Of a DNA stretch of 64,000 nt, positions 46,908 through 55,191 are shown piece after piece. The notes under the pieces were generated by a model. It worked only from the letters and a program-made list of their open reading frames with translations, did no database searches and was not told the DNA's origin. The stretch lies in assembly GCF_902806985.1 (NCBI RefSeq), contig NZ_CADCXY010000001.1, positions 806,001-870,000 on the forward strand, given 5' to 3'. Every line of letters begins with the position of its first letter. Position 1 is the first letter of the stretch. The position numbers and the translations under genes are program-made. The stretch is from Pseudidiomarina piscicola. GTDB lineage: Bacteria; Pseudomonadota; Gammaproteobacteria; Enterobacterales; Alteromonadaceae.

Positions 46908-47003
46908 TATTGCTTACTCTCTTTTTCTGATTGACAGCCATTCGAGGTACACATAAAGTCATAATGCTGTGCTAATTTATTAACAATAACAAGGATAATA
47001 ATT

Positions 47004-47258
47004 ATGGATAACCAAGGCTTTGATAATTCGAGCACTGTTAGTGTTGGCGAGTGGATGTTAACAATCTTTTTAACCTTCATTCCGTTGGTAAACCTAATCG
47101 CACTAATTATTTGGGCGTTTTCAAGCGGTACTAAGCCATCAAAGGCTAACTGGGCTAAAGCCTCTTTACTCTGGATGGTGATTGCGATCGCCCTTGGTAT
47201 TCTTATGGCCATTATGGGCGTAGGTATTGGCATGATGGGGATGAATAACTACTCCTAA
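47004..47258 (+). CDS. small two-TM membrane protein
   Basis: An 84-residue protein with an AAGGA site 9 nt before the ATG. A polar N-terminus is followed by two TM helices (about 17-39, WMLTIFLTFIPLVNLIALII; and 52-77, LLWMVIAIALGILMAIMG) joined by a basic loop (GTKPSKANWAKA). The sequence pattern WMxxLLxxxIPxVNxIxLxxWAF is seen in many short bacterial membrane proteins without known function. The opposite strand is also open over 46907-47233 but lacks a ribosome binding site. The gene is divergent from the exported phosphatase. I do not assign a role. Confidence 0.7.
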   Translation: MDNQGFDNSSTVSVGEWMLTIFLTFIPLVNLIALIIWAFSSGTKPSKANWAKASLLWMVIAIALGILMAIMGVGIGMMGMNNYS

Positions 47259-47343
47259 CCACTTGTGGGGCCTGAACTTATTTCATGGCCCCTGTTTTCG
47301 AGTCATCACCTCGCTGCCCTCCCCTAAACGAAGGAAAACTAAA

Positions 47344-47838
47344 ATGCTAAAAGAACTTAAATGGGGTGTACTCTTTGCCGGTGCTATATTGCTGTGGCTA
47401 ATTATTGAGCGTGTCGCTGGTCTGCACGGTGAGCGTATTGAATACCATGTGTACTTCACCAACCTTTTTGCCGTTATCGCTATCGTGATTTATGTTTTAG
47501 CGCTTCGCGATAAGCGCTCTTCGCTTCCCAACCAGCAAATGCGGTGGTCGCAAGGCTTTATAAGTGGTCTGCTCATTGCAGTTGTTGTCGCGATATTATC
47601 GCCATTGTTGCAAATCATCGCTCACTACGTTATTTCCCCGGACTTTTTTGCCAATATGCAGGCATATGCTATCCGCGAAGGAATGATGGAACCGGCAGCC
47701 GCACGAGACTATTTCTCGCTCGAATCGTACATGCTGCAGTCAGCCATTGGTGCGTTGATCATGGGTGCTATCACCAGTGCTATTGTCGCCTTCTTTCTGC
47801 GAACCAAAGCCATCGACCGAGACCGCTCCTCAACCTAA
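47344..47838 (+). CDS. DUF4199-like membrane protein
   Basis: From the ATG at 47344 (AAGGAAAAC upstream) this is 164 residues; a longer reading from 47263 is not supported. Four TM helices are visible: LKWGVLFAGAILLWLII, YFTNLFAVIAIVIYVLAL, GFISGLLIAVVVAILSPLL and the last near residues 135-155 (GALIMGAITSAIVAFFL). The pattern matches the DUF4199 family of unknown function, with the conserved helix-2 and the FFANMQAYAIREG loop. It lies 85 bp after the small two-TM gene and convergent with the DUF6768-like gene. No function can be assigned. Confidence 0.72.
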   Translation: MLKELKWGVLFAGAILLWLIIERVAGLHGERIEYHVYFTNLFAVIAIVIYVLALRDKRSSLPNQQMRWSQGFISGLLIAVVVAILSPLLQIIAHYVISPDFFANMQAYAIREGMMEPAAARDYFSLESYMLQSAIGALIMGAITSAIVAFFLRTKAIDRDRSST

Positions 47839-47852
47839 TAACTGAGACCAAG

Positions 47853-48221
47853 TTAATCACTGTGTTGTAACCTTTGCACCAAGCGCAATTCCATACGGCG
47901 AATTTCTTTGGCCGTATGATTGCGCCCGGTTTCTAAGAATATCCATGACTTCACCGCAACTTGCGCGTTAAATACCAAAATTAACAGTACGCCCCAAAAC
48001 AGTTGTTGCTCAGCACCAACCGTGAAAAATTTATAACCTGCACCGAAAATAGCAAGCGTTAGAACAATAGCTAAAACATAAGCAAACGTCATGACCCAGC
48101 CGAGCTTCGAGGAAAGCCCTTGTTTTAGATAGCCGCTGAGACCAGTGTCATCCGCCATTAATTTATTAAGTTCATCAGCTTGAGCTTTAAGTTGTTGTTC
48201 AAACTCATCTTGATTGTTCAT
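47853..48221 (-). CDS. small membrane protein in the ECF sigma operon (DUF6768-like)
   Basis: A 122-residue protein with a charged N-terminal half (EFEQQLKAQADELNKLM), two TM helices (about 42-63, GWVMTFAYVLAIVLTLAIFGA; and 72-92, LFWGVLLILVFNAQVAVKSW) and a basic C-terminal amphipathic segment (HTAKEIRRMELRLVQRL). Similar short proteins are found next to ECF sigma genes in marine gammaproteobacteria and in the DUF6768 family. A ribosome binding site AGGAG precedes it. It starts 21 bp after the sigma gene stop and is probably co-transcribed. It could be the anti-sigma partner, by position and topology only. Confidence 0.65.
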   Translation of the reverse strand: MNNQDEFEQQLKAQADELNKLMADDTGLSGYLKQGLSSKLGWVMTFAYVLAIVLTLAIFGAGYKFFTVGAEQQLFWGVLLILVFNAQVAVKSWIFLETGRNHTAKEIRRMELRLVQRLQHSD

Positions 48222-48241
48222 GGTTCTTTGCTCCTAATAGG

Positions 48242-48772
48242 TTACGAAATATCAGCTAAGTAAAGCTGTTTAAATTGTTCCCGTGCTCGATACAGCCGCG
48301 ACTTTACAGTTCCTGTGGGCACACCAACGATTAAAGCAATGGACGTCAGCTCCAATTCATACAAATAGTGAAGTTCTATCACTTCACGCTCTTTCGCAGG
48401 CAGCTTGGCACTTAAAGCCCAAATACCTACCTGCAAGCTTTGCTCGCCATTTACTGTTTGAAAGCCCATCGACTGCTCATCGAATTCAAGCGTCCGTTGT
48501 AGATGCTTCGATTTTGTTTGGTCCATAAGTTGCCATCGCAATAATTGATACAGCCAACTCTCAAACACCTGAACATCGTCTAATTTGTGTATGTTTTTAG
48601 CTAACCTCTCCCAAACATTCTGTACCACATCATCGGCCTGCGACGCGTCGCTTAAACGTGCCTTGGCGTAATGAGCTAAGCGGGGAGTAAAATGTCGATA
48701 GAGCTTGTCAAACGCTTGTTTATTGCGCTCTTGAAAAGCCAACACCCAAAATTCAATTTCGGCTTTGTTCAT
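48242..48772 (-). CDS. ECF-type RNA polymerase sigma factor
   Basis: From the ATG at 48772 (GGAGG just upstream) this is 176 residues. Region 2 shows NKQAFDKLYRHFTPRLAHYA followed by QADDVVQNVWERLAKNIHKL and FESWLYQLLRWQLMD. Region 4 shows LPAKEREVIELHYLYELELT followed by VGVPTGTVKSRLYRAREQF, a typical helix-turn-helix. It lacks regions 1 and 3 and is of the ECF type. The next gene (a small membrane protein) is a candidate anti-sigma factor. It is divergent from the second propeller-GGDEF gene, and an AT-rich 132-bp gap holds both promoters, so its regulon may include that gene; this is inference. Confidence 0.9.
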   Translation of the reverse strand: MNKAEIEFWVLAFQERNKQAFDKLYRHFTPRLAHYAKARLSDASQADDVVQNVWERLAKNIHKLDDVQVFESWLYQLLRWQLMDQTKSKHLQRTLEFDEQSMGFQTVNGEQSLQVGIWALSAKLPAKEREVIELHYLYELELTSIALIVGVPTGTVKSRLYRAREQFKQLYLADIS

Positions 48773-48904
48773 GCATCCTCCGCGTAACACCCTCATCAAG
48801 ACGATGCCTCACCGCCCAAGGTTCATTTAATTAACTAGAAAACCCATTGGTAATTCGCTACTCTTTGTAAAACAAAATAATTAAATATAACTAAAGAATA
48901 CTTT

Positions 48905-51900
48905 ATGTTTAGATTCGCCAGTAGCTGTGCACCCTACTTTTTTGGCATTTGCCTCCTGTTATCTTTCACTTCAGCCAGTGCTCAAACCGATACCTCCGCA
49001 CACAACCTTTATGAATTTAACCATGTCGATCAGCCTATCGCTGCCCGCCAAAGCTCAATTTACCATGTGCTCGCCGATAACCGAGGGTTAATCTGGTTAG
49101 CTTCTGACACTGATGGCCTGTTGCGTTTTGATGGTTATGACTACCAGCCATGGACAGATGTGCTACTAAGTTCACCTGAACATGCTGGCTTCTCTAAGCT
49201 GCTGATCAATAATGATGCTATTTGGGGCGCTACTTGGGGCCAAGGTCTTATTCGGTGGGACTCTTCTGAGCAAAGCGAGATTGTTTATAAAGCATCGCCA
49301 GCACCGTCAACTATTAACAGCGATCGCGTACAAACGCTCTACAAAGACAGTCAAAATAGACTGTGGATTGGTACACTTAAAGGATTAAGCTACATTAACC
49401 TAGATGATCCAACGAAGGTTTATAACCTAGCCGATGACAACCCGCTTAGCTCATTGCGAATTTGGTGGTTACAAGAACGTGAGGATGCAATTTGGGTAGC
49501 TACCGCACGCGGTGTGTTTAGACTCAGCAAAGATCTTTCGTTATGGCAAGAGTATTTAGTTGCGTACAACGATTCTGACCAAAATCGTTCCAATGAAATC
49601 CGCACACTCGAAATCATTGATGGCGCTATTTGGATAGGCACCGACGAAGGCCTGTTTCGGCTCAACGAAGACACCAATCAATTTGAAGGGATTAATTTAG
49701 AAAGTGATTCTGAGTTTGCCTCGAATATGCGCGTAAACGATATTCTTTTTGATGACTCAAGTGGCCAAGCAAACACCATATGGATAGGTACGAACAAAGG
49801 TCTTTACCCGCTCGACTCGCGGTCTTTGTCGCTGCTTGACGGCCCTCAACAGACTCCAACACTCCGCGGTATCGATATCAGAAGTCTGTATCAAGATGAT
49901 ACTGGCATTATTTGGGTGGGCACCCGTGGTCAGGGCTTATTTAAGGGTGTTCAAACCAAAACTAAGTTTGTCGATTTGTTGCAATCCCCGGCACAGTCAC
50001 TGTCAGATAGTGATTCTACTTTAGTCGAAGCCGTTCACTATGATCCGTTCGGCAACCTCTGGCTAGCCACCACCCAGGGGGTCTTTAAACGCACGACGGT
50101 GAATGACCAGTCCAAGTGGTCCTATGTCGCCTTTCCCAAGTACCATAACGTTCACACGGTTCGCGTTCTACACGTCGATCAAAACGGTCGGCTATGGGTC
50201 GGCACCAACCAACGGGTTTTTCGCGCCGAAGCCGACACTTTCACTGAGCTCACGGAGTTTTTTGGCTTTCAAAAGATAGGTCTTGAAGACCTTAGCCTAA
50301 CCGCTGTTTATGAGAACCAAAGCCGATTACTGTTCGGTATCTGGGGGCTTGGCATTGCCGAAGTTGCGCTTGATACCGGTGACATAAAATGGGTTGATCA
50401 GAAAATAGCTGGGCTGCGCGGCAATATTGCCTATGACATTTTAAACATTGAAGATTTAGGCCTTTATGCTGCAACCCGTTATTCGGGACTGATCCCCCTC
50501 GAGCAGAGCCCTAACCTTGAAGGTATTTCTAATAATACAGTACTCTTTTGTGCGCATAGCTTTCCGCAAAACATTGTCTGGTTGTGTTCAGATAAAGGGT
50601 TACTCAAATATGATATAAATTCAGGTGACCTTGAACAGTTTGGTGAACAGCACGGGTTTCCGTCAACTAAAGTGCTTGGGCTCACGCACGACAGTAATGG
50701 CATTTTGTGGGTGATGACCCATCAAGGCTTAGTGCGCTTCGCCCCAACCACGCAGACAGTACGCTTGATCGGCCTAAATGAAGGCCTACCTTTGGAGTTA
50801 TTTACTGAAGGTGGTATGGCCCAAGCGAAAACCGGTCATATCGCGCTAGCTAGCCCTAATGGTGCCTTCGAATTTGCCCCAGAAGCCATTCAAGTCAAAG
50901 AACAGCGGTCAAGTGTTCACCTTACCAACCTGGTTCTTGGACAGGAAGATATAACCCATCAAACGGCTTTTTCAAAAACAACCTTCAACCTTCCATACGA
51001 CTATGGCAGTTTACGTTTCTACTTTAGCGTCACCGATTTTCGGGCCCCGACGAAAAATATGTACCGGCACCGCATCGTCGATGGGCAACAAGGCTGGAGT
51101 TCTTGGTCGCGCGAGCCTGAAGTGCTAGTTGCCAACCTTCCTGCGGGAAACCATGTTATCGAGGTCGAAGGTAAAAATAGTCAAGGGATCACCACTCCGT
51201 CGCCATTGCAGCTTGAAGTCGTTATCAAGACGCCTTGGTGGAAAAGTGTATGGTTTATTGCACTGGTCATCGTCGGTGTCTGTCTCATTATTTACCTTGG
51301 TATTCGACTTAGAACTCAGCGCTTAGCACGACTCACCATAGCCCTCGAGTCAGAAGTTGCACAGCGCACTCAAGAACTTAAAGAAGCCAATTCAGCATTG
51401 CGACTGCTTTCGGAGACCGATTATTTAACCGGTTTGGTGAATCGCCGTGGCTTTGAAAAAGCATTTGGTCTGACCCAAAAACAACATCGCCGCGCCAAGC
51501 AAGAGTTTTCTCTGCTGCTGATTGATGTTGACCATTTCAAAAAATTTAATGACCAATATGGGCACCAAGAAGGTGACGCCTGTTTAGAGTTAATTGCTAA
51601 GTGTTTAACAGATAATTTGCGTGAACAAGATATTATTTGCCGCTGGGGTGGCGAAGAGTTTGTTGTTTTACTGCCGAACACGGGTTCTGCTGATATCATC
51701 GAATTAGCTAAAAAATTAAACACCAAAGCGAAACAGGCCGTGCACCAACAGTTCGGTTCCAGCGAACTTGCAACCCTAACCATCGGTGTTGTCGTCTGTG
51801 CAGACCCAACACAGCCCCTTGAATATTGGTTGCATTTAGCTGACGAGGCGCTTTACCGTGGTAAAGCTGGTGGACGTAATCAAGTTGTTTTAGCTGAATC

Positions 51901-51913
51901 GCCACCGAACTAA
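48905..51913 (+). CDS. periplasmic beta-propeller / Y_Y_Y / GGDEF diguanylate cyclase (second copy)
   Basis: The 1002-residue protein repeats the architecture of the gene at 43497. A signal peptide (PYFFGICLLLSFTSASAQ) is followed by propeller repeats over about 40-640 (YHVLADNRGLIWLASDTDGL, RLWIGTLKGLSYI, IWVGTRGQGLF). A Y_Y_Y-type domain lies near 680-770, with one TM helix near 778-797. The C-terminal GGDEF domain has DYLTGLVNRRGFEKAF, CRWGGEEFVV near 914 and an I-site REQD. Sequence identity to the first copy is limited in the propeller, so the two probably sense different cues. It starts a short run with the DUF547 gene (24 bp downstream). Confidence 0.92.
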   Translation: MFRFASSCAPYFFGICLLLSFTSASAQTDTSAHNLYEFNHVDQPIAARQSSIYHVLADNRGLIWLASDTDGLLRFDGYDYQPWTDVLLSSPEHAGFSKLLINNDAIWGATWGQGLIRWDSSEQSEIVYKASPAPSTINSDRVQTLYKDSQNRLWIGTLKGLSYINLDDPTKVYNLADDNPLSSLRIWWLQEREDAIWVATARGVFRLSKDLSLWQEYLVAYNDSDQNRSNEIRTLEIIDGAIWIGTDEGLFRLNEDTNQFEGINLESDSEFASNMRVNDILFDDSSGQANTIWIGTNKGLYPLDSRSLSLLDGPQQTPTLRGIDIRSLYQDDTGIIWVGTRGQGLFKGVQTKTKFVDLLQSPAQSLSDSDSTLVEAVHYDPFGNLWLATTQGVFKRTTVNDQSKWSYVAFPKYHNVHTVRVLHVDQNGRLWVGTNQRVFRAEADTFTELTEFFGFQKIGLEDLSLTAVYENQSRLLFGIWGLGIAEVALDTGDIKWVDQKIAGLRGNIAYDILNIEDLGLYAATRYSGLIPLEQSPNLEGISNNTVLFCAHSFPQNIVWLCSDKGLLKYDINSGDLEQFGEQHGFPSTKVLGLTHDSNGILWVMTHQGLVRFAPTTQTVRLIGLNEGLPLELFTEGGMAQAKTGHIALASPNGAFEFAPEAIQVKEQRSSVHLTNLVLGQEDITHQTAFSKTTFNLPYDYGSLRFYFSVTDFRAPTKNMYRHRIVDGQQGWSSWSREPEVLVANLPAGNHVIEVEGKNSQGITTPSPLQLEVVIKTPWWKSVWFIALVIVGVCLIIYLGIRLRTQRLARLTIALESEVAQRTQELKEANSALRLLSETDYLTGLVNRRGFEKAFGLTQKQHRRAKQEFSLLLIDVDHFKKFNDQYGHQEGDACLELIAKCLTDNLREQDIICRWGGEEFVVLLPNTGSADIIELAKKLNTKAKQAVHQQFGSSELATLTIGVVVCADPTQPLEYWLHLADEALYRGKAGGRNQVVLAESPPN

Positions 51914-51937
51914 CCGACGAAGTTACGAGGAGAGATA

Positions 51938-52723
51938 ATGCGTGGTTTCTTAGCAGTATTGCTACTTCTTAGCTCGAATGCTTTTGCAGCGAACTTTGAT
52001 CATGCTCATCAGGCGCTGGACAAGCTCCTTAAGCAATATGTAGTGGTATACGATAACGGACTAAAGTCTGCCGTAAATTATACCGAGCTAGCCCGTGAAC
52101 CACACCAGCTTACTGACTATCTAGCAACCCTCTCTTCCGTTTCGCTTAGCAGCTATCAGCAATGGAACGCGAATCAACAGTTGGCATTTTTAATTAATGC
52201 CTATAACGCTTTTACATTGCAGCTTATTATCGAAAACAACGCTGCTTTCACCTCAGGCGATGCGACTTCGATACGCGATCTTGGTGGTTTTTTTAGTACT
52301 CCTTGGCAACAGACGTTTTTCGTTTTGCTCGAACAAGAACGCACCCTTGATTGGATCGAGCACGAAAAGATTCGTATCGACTTTGCTGAACCGCGCATTC
52401 ATGCTGCGCTTGTTTGTGCAGCCATCAGCTGCCCTAAACTTCGTGCTGAAGCCTTCACCGCAGCCAAGCTAGATGCTCAACTTGAAGACCAAATGGTGAC
52501 GTTCTTAAGTGATACCGATAAAAATGGTCTCGACCAACAGGGCCTTTATTTATCGAAAATATTCGACTGGTACCGGCAAGACTTTGGCGACCTCAAACGC
52601 TATATGCAAAGCTACAGTCAGGCTTTCGGGAATAAAGCTGGCAATAAGCAAGATCTTAATGCCGAAACACCTATCCGCTTCACCGACTACAATTGGCAGC
52701 TCAATAGCGTAGAAAATCTTTGA
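51938..52723 (+). CDS. DUF547 family exported protein
   Basis: A 261-residue protein with a signal peptide (GFLAVLLLLSSNAFAA). The DUF547 core is seen: NANQQLAFLINAYNAFTLQL (residues 78-97), DWIEHEKIRIDF near 138, the diagnostic HAALVCAAISCPKLRAEAF near 152 with its cysteine pair, and FLSDTDKNGLDQ later. The family is related in fold to transglutaminase-like and cysteine peptidase proteins but its reaction is not known. It follows the second propeller-GGDEF gene by 24 bp and probably shares its transcript, linking it to c-di-GMP signalling by context. Confidence 0.85.
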   Translation: MRGFLAVLLLLSSNAFAANFDHAHQALDKLLKQYVVVYDNGLKSAVNYTELAREPHQLTDYLATLSSVSLSSYQQWNANQQLAFLINAYNAFTLQLIIENNAAFTSGDATSIRDLGGFFSTPWQQTFFVLLEQERTLDWIEHEKIRIDFAEPRIHAALVCAAISCPKLRAEAFTAAKLDAQLEDQMVTFLSDTDKNGLDQQGLYLSKIFDWYRQDFGDLKRYMQSYSQAFGNKAGNKQDLNAETPIRFTDYNWQLNSVENL

Positions 52724-52907
52724 GCCTCCTACTTTTTACATCAATCCGCACTTGTTCTTTTTAATAGAATGATTTGCGCGAAATAAAGAAATTTCATTCT
52801 CCTTAATCCTGACCAATAATATCGCCCGCAGGTTAGCACTGTTGAAAGCCCTATCGCAGCTGACAAAACTTAATTTATTCAATAACCGAAACTTTTAGGA
52901 GTTCGTA

Positions 52908-53444
52908 ATGAAGTCTGTTGTCTCATTCATCACTCTGGCAATTATTTCGGGACTGCTGGTGTACCCTGCACCAGGAGCTACCAACGAAATTCACATTGGT
53001 GGAATTTACTCTGCCGACCAATTACGCGGAGCACGCCTTGGTTATCGTACCTCAGCGCTGCAGCCATCTTGGCTTGACTGGGCCGGCGCACCGTCTCTCG
53101 CCTTTGAAAGCGCCGTCAACTTTTGGCAAAACAGCAACAATAGCAGTGATTCGATCACAGCGTTCAGCATTTCGCCCGTGCTAAGTTGGCAGTTAAACCA
53201 GTCTGCGCGACCGCTGTTTTTAGAAGCCGGTATCGGCGGCAGCTACATCGACCAAACACAAATTGGTAACCGTAAGTTGTCGACCCGTTTTCAGTTTGAA
53301 GATCGTGTCGGACTTGCTTGGCAGTACAGTTCAGATTCAGACGCCCGTATCTCATTGCAATACACGCATTATTCCAATGCAGATATCGAACAGCCAAACG
53401 ATGGCCTCGACTTTTTCTCAGTGTATTGGGTCATTCCCCTTTAG
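52908..53444 (+). CDS. pagL: PagL-like lipid A 3-O-deacylase (outer membrane)
   Basis: A 178-residue protein with a signal peptide (SFITLAIISGLLVYPAPGA) and a run of amphipathic beta strands that fits an 8-strand outer membrane barrel ending in an aromatic-rich strand (FFSVYWVIPL). The PagL motif is present as QYTHYSNADIEQPNDG near residues 151-166. His and Ser of the catalytic H-x-S are in place, whereas the position of the third (acidic) residue of PagL appears to be Asp (LDFF) rather than Glu. PagL removes one acyl chain from lipid A and lowers its immune activity. A TAGGAG site lies before the ATG. A 184-bp gap before it has a weak 7-bp inverted repeat (AGAATGA/TCATTCT, 52766-52800). Confidence 0.8.
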   Translation: MKSVVSFITLAIISGLLVYPAPGATNEIHIGGIYSADQLRGARLGYRTSALQPSWLDWAGAPSLAFESAVNFWQNSNNSSDSITAFSISPVLSWQLNQSARPLFLEAGIGGSYIDQTQIGNRKLSTRFQFEDRVGLAWQYSSDSDARISLQYTHYSNADIEQPNDGLDFFSVYWVIPL

Positions 53445-53469
53445 TGAACTTGGGTGTGCGTAGTGTTTA

Positions 53470-53871
53470 TCAATCATCGATAGAGCATTGCGCACAGCGC
53501 TCTTTTCCCGTTAATAGCTTTGAAATAAGGTTACGATGGCGGGCAAAAAATAAGTATGCTTGGTCGGCAAACCAACGCAAAATAGGCCAGCGTAAGGGCG
53601 CTATCATCCAGCCTCGGCCCACCAGCGACCAAGCACGATAGGTTACATCAAGGCCATAGAGCATTTCGCCAGATGCAACTTGACCATGCAGATACTGATT
53701 CGCTTTGCCGACGTTTACCTGCGGATAACGCTGCTCGAAGTCCACTGCGTTGATGTTCTCGAAACGAATTTGTCCCTTGCGATCCTGTCGATGTAGCTGC
53801 CGCATTTCTTTTACACATAACGGACACCCACCATCATACAAAACCGTCAGCCTTGTATCTAAACTCGACAT
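53470..53871 (-). CDS. DCC family thiol-disulfide oxidoreductase-like protein
   Basis: From the ATG at 53871 (GAGG upstream; a reading from 53901 adds 10 unsupported residues) this is 133 residues. The family motif YDGGCPLCVKEM (near 12-23) supplies the DxxCPxC that gives the DCC (DUF393) family its name. FENINAVDFEQRYPQ, the central DVTYRAWSLVGRG and LRWPILRWFADQAYLFFARH are all typical, and a second cysteine pair CAQCSIDD ends the protein. A redox role is inferred from the family. It is convergent with PagL and divergent from the TDT transporter. Confidence 0.85.
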   Translation of the reverse strand: MSSLDTRLTVLYDGGCPLCVKEMRQLHRQDRKGQIRFENINAVDFEQRYPQVNVGKANQYLHGQVASGEMLYGLDVTYRAWSLVGRGWMIAPLRWPILRWFADQAYLFFARHRNLISKLLTGKERCAQCSIDD

Positions 53872-53942
53872 ATACACCTCTTTCACTGGGGTTATAGCCA
53901 TTATACGCAGGTTCTCTAAGTTTCGATTCCCGCCATAGCAGC

Positions 53943-53980
53943 TATCAATAAGATTATACTTTTCCTTACGGTTATTGATA
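53943..53980. promoter_or_regulatory. inverted repeat flanking a -10-like box upstream of the TDT transporter
   Basis: TATCAATAA (53943-53951) and TTATTGATA (53972-53980) are perfect arms with a 20-nt spacer that holds TATACT at 53955-53960. The layout resembles that at 19927-19965, where a perfect repeat also encloses TATACT at the same spacer position. Confidence 0.45.
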
Positions 53981-54048
53981 CAGGTCTAAGTTCAAGGTGA
54001 GTTCCGCACGCTATATTGATTAGAACCACCTGAGTAAGGGGATTCTCA

Positions 54049-55119
54049 ATGAGCGACACAACGAAACCTTGGTTTACGCGCTTAGCTCAGCTCACATTAG
54101 CGGCTGCCGCGAACCTTTTCCCAGGTTACTTTGCGGTTGTCATGGCCACTGGGGCCACCTCTATTGCGTTGAATTTATTAGATTACCGTGTTTTGGCTTT
54201 GTTCCTACTACTGGCTAACTGTCTTGCTTATGGTTTTCTTTGGTTTCTGACTGTGATCAGAGTGCTGTGGTATCCGAAGTCACTTGTCGAAGACATGGTC
54301 AGCCATGCCCGCGGACCAGGATTCTTTACGTTGATTGCCGGTACCTGCATCCTTGGCTCTCAGTTCCAGCTACTGTTTGGCTGGAACCAAATCGCAGCTG
54401 CTTTTTGGTGGGTTGGCGTTATTCTTTGGGCAGTCATCATGTATCTATTCTTCATCGCGGTGACCACGCGCAAGAAGAAACCTGCTCTAGATTCCGGTAT
54501 CAATGGCGCTTGGCTACTGGCCGCAGTTAGCACCCAATCGGTGTCGATACTGACGGCTCTTGTGCCTTGGAGTGGCCCCGAAGATTTACGTCTTTTCTTC
54601 GCCCTTTGTATGTTCATGATTGGCTGCATGCTCTATTTAGCCATTATCACCATGATCTTCTATCGACTGACTTTTCTGAAGCTCAACCCCGAGACCTTGA
54701 GCCCACCCTACTGGATTAATATGGGCGCTGTCGCAATTACAACGCTGGCCGGCTCCACCTTGATTTTACGCGGGCAAGAAGGCAGCCTTTTGGTCGATTT
54801 TTTGCCATTTATGCGAGGCTTTACGCTGTTTTTCTGGTCGATTGCCAGTTGGTGGATTCCATTACTTATCGGTTTGAGTTTTTGGCGCCACTTTATTCAA
54901 CGACATAAACTAAAATATGAGCCACAGCTTTGGAGCTTAGTATTCCCACTGGCCATGTATACCACTGGCACCATTCGCTTAGCGGACGCCCTTAATACAC
55001 CGTTTTTAATGACAATACCGGTATTTACTGTCTGGCTCGCGCTGGCAGCTTGGGTTATGACCAGCTTCGGTATGTGGCGACATCTTGCTAGGCTTGCGAA
55101 AGCAACTAGGAATACATAA
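54049..55119 (+). CDS. TDT family transporter (TehA/SLAC1-like)
   Basis: A 356-residue polytopic protein with about ten TM helices. The start NLFPGYFAVVMATGATSIAL (residues 22-41) is the usual first helix of the tellurite-resistance/dicarboxylate transporter family, and FFTLIAGTCILGSQFQLLFG (91-110) follows. A basic cytoplasmic loop (TTRKKKPAL) sits between helices 4 and 5. The conserved GINGAWLLAAVSTQSVSIL is next, and the C-terminal half has the WSLVFPLAMYTTGTIRLA segment with its Pro and Met-Tyr. Family members carry malate, sulfite or chloride; the substrate here is not known. A repeat with a -10-like box precedes the gene. Confidence 0.85.
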   Translation: MSDTTKPWFTRLAQLTLAAAANLFPGYFAVVMATGATSIALNLLDYRVLALFLLLANCLAYGFLWFLTVIRVLWYPKSLVEDMVSHARGPGFFTLIAGTCILGSQFQLLFGWNQIAAAFWWVGVILWAVIMYLFFIAVTTRKKKPALDSGINGAWLLAAVSTQSVSILTALVPWSGPEDLRLFFALCMFMIGCMLYLAIITMIFYRLTFLKLNPETLSPPYWINMGAVAITTLAGSTLILRGQEGSLLVDFLPFMRGFTLFFWSIASWWIPLLIGLSFWRHFIQRHKLKYEPQLWSLVFPLAMYTTGTIRLADALNTPFLMTIPVFTVWLALAAWVMTSFGMWRHLARLAKATRNT

Positions 55120-55191
55120 GGTTTTGCTTAACAGTCTATCGGGTATTACAGTCAGCCGCTTCAGCGGTCATACACTATTCTTCTTGATTGT

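Noticed and set aside
46907-47233. 108-codon minus-strand frame upstream of the exported phosphatase
   Set aside because: The plus-strand gene at 47004 has a good ribosome binding site and clear TM pattern, whereas this frame has neither.
52766-52800. AGAATGA/TCATTCT repeat before the PagL-like gene as a terminator or operator
   Set aside because: The stem is only 7 bp with a 21-nt loop in AT-rich DNA and no T-run, so chance is likely; it is mentioned only in the PagL entry.
55156-55167. CCGCT-TC-AGCGG hairpin between the TDT and LysR genes as a terminator
   Set aside because: Five-bp stem with a 2-nt loop and no T-run; too weak to call.
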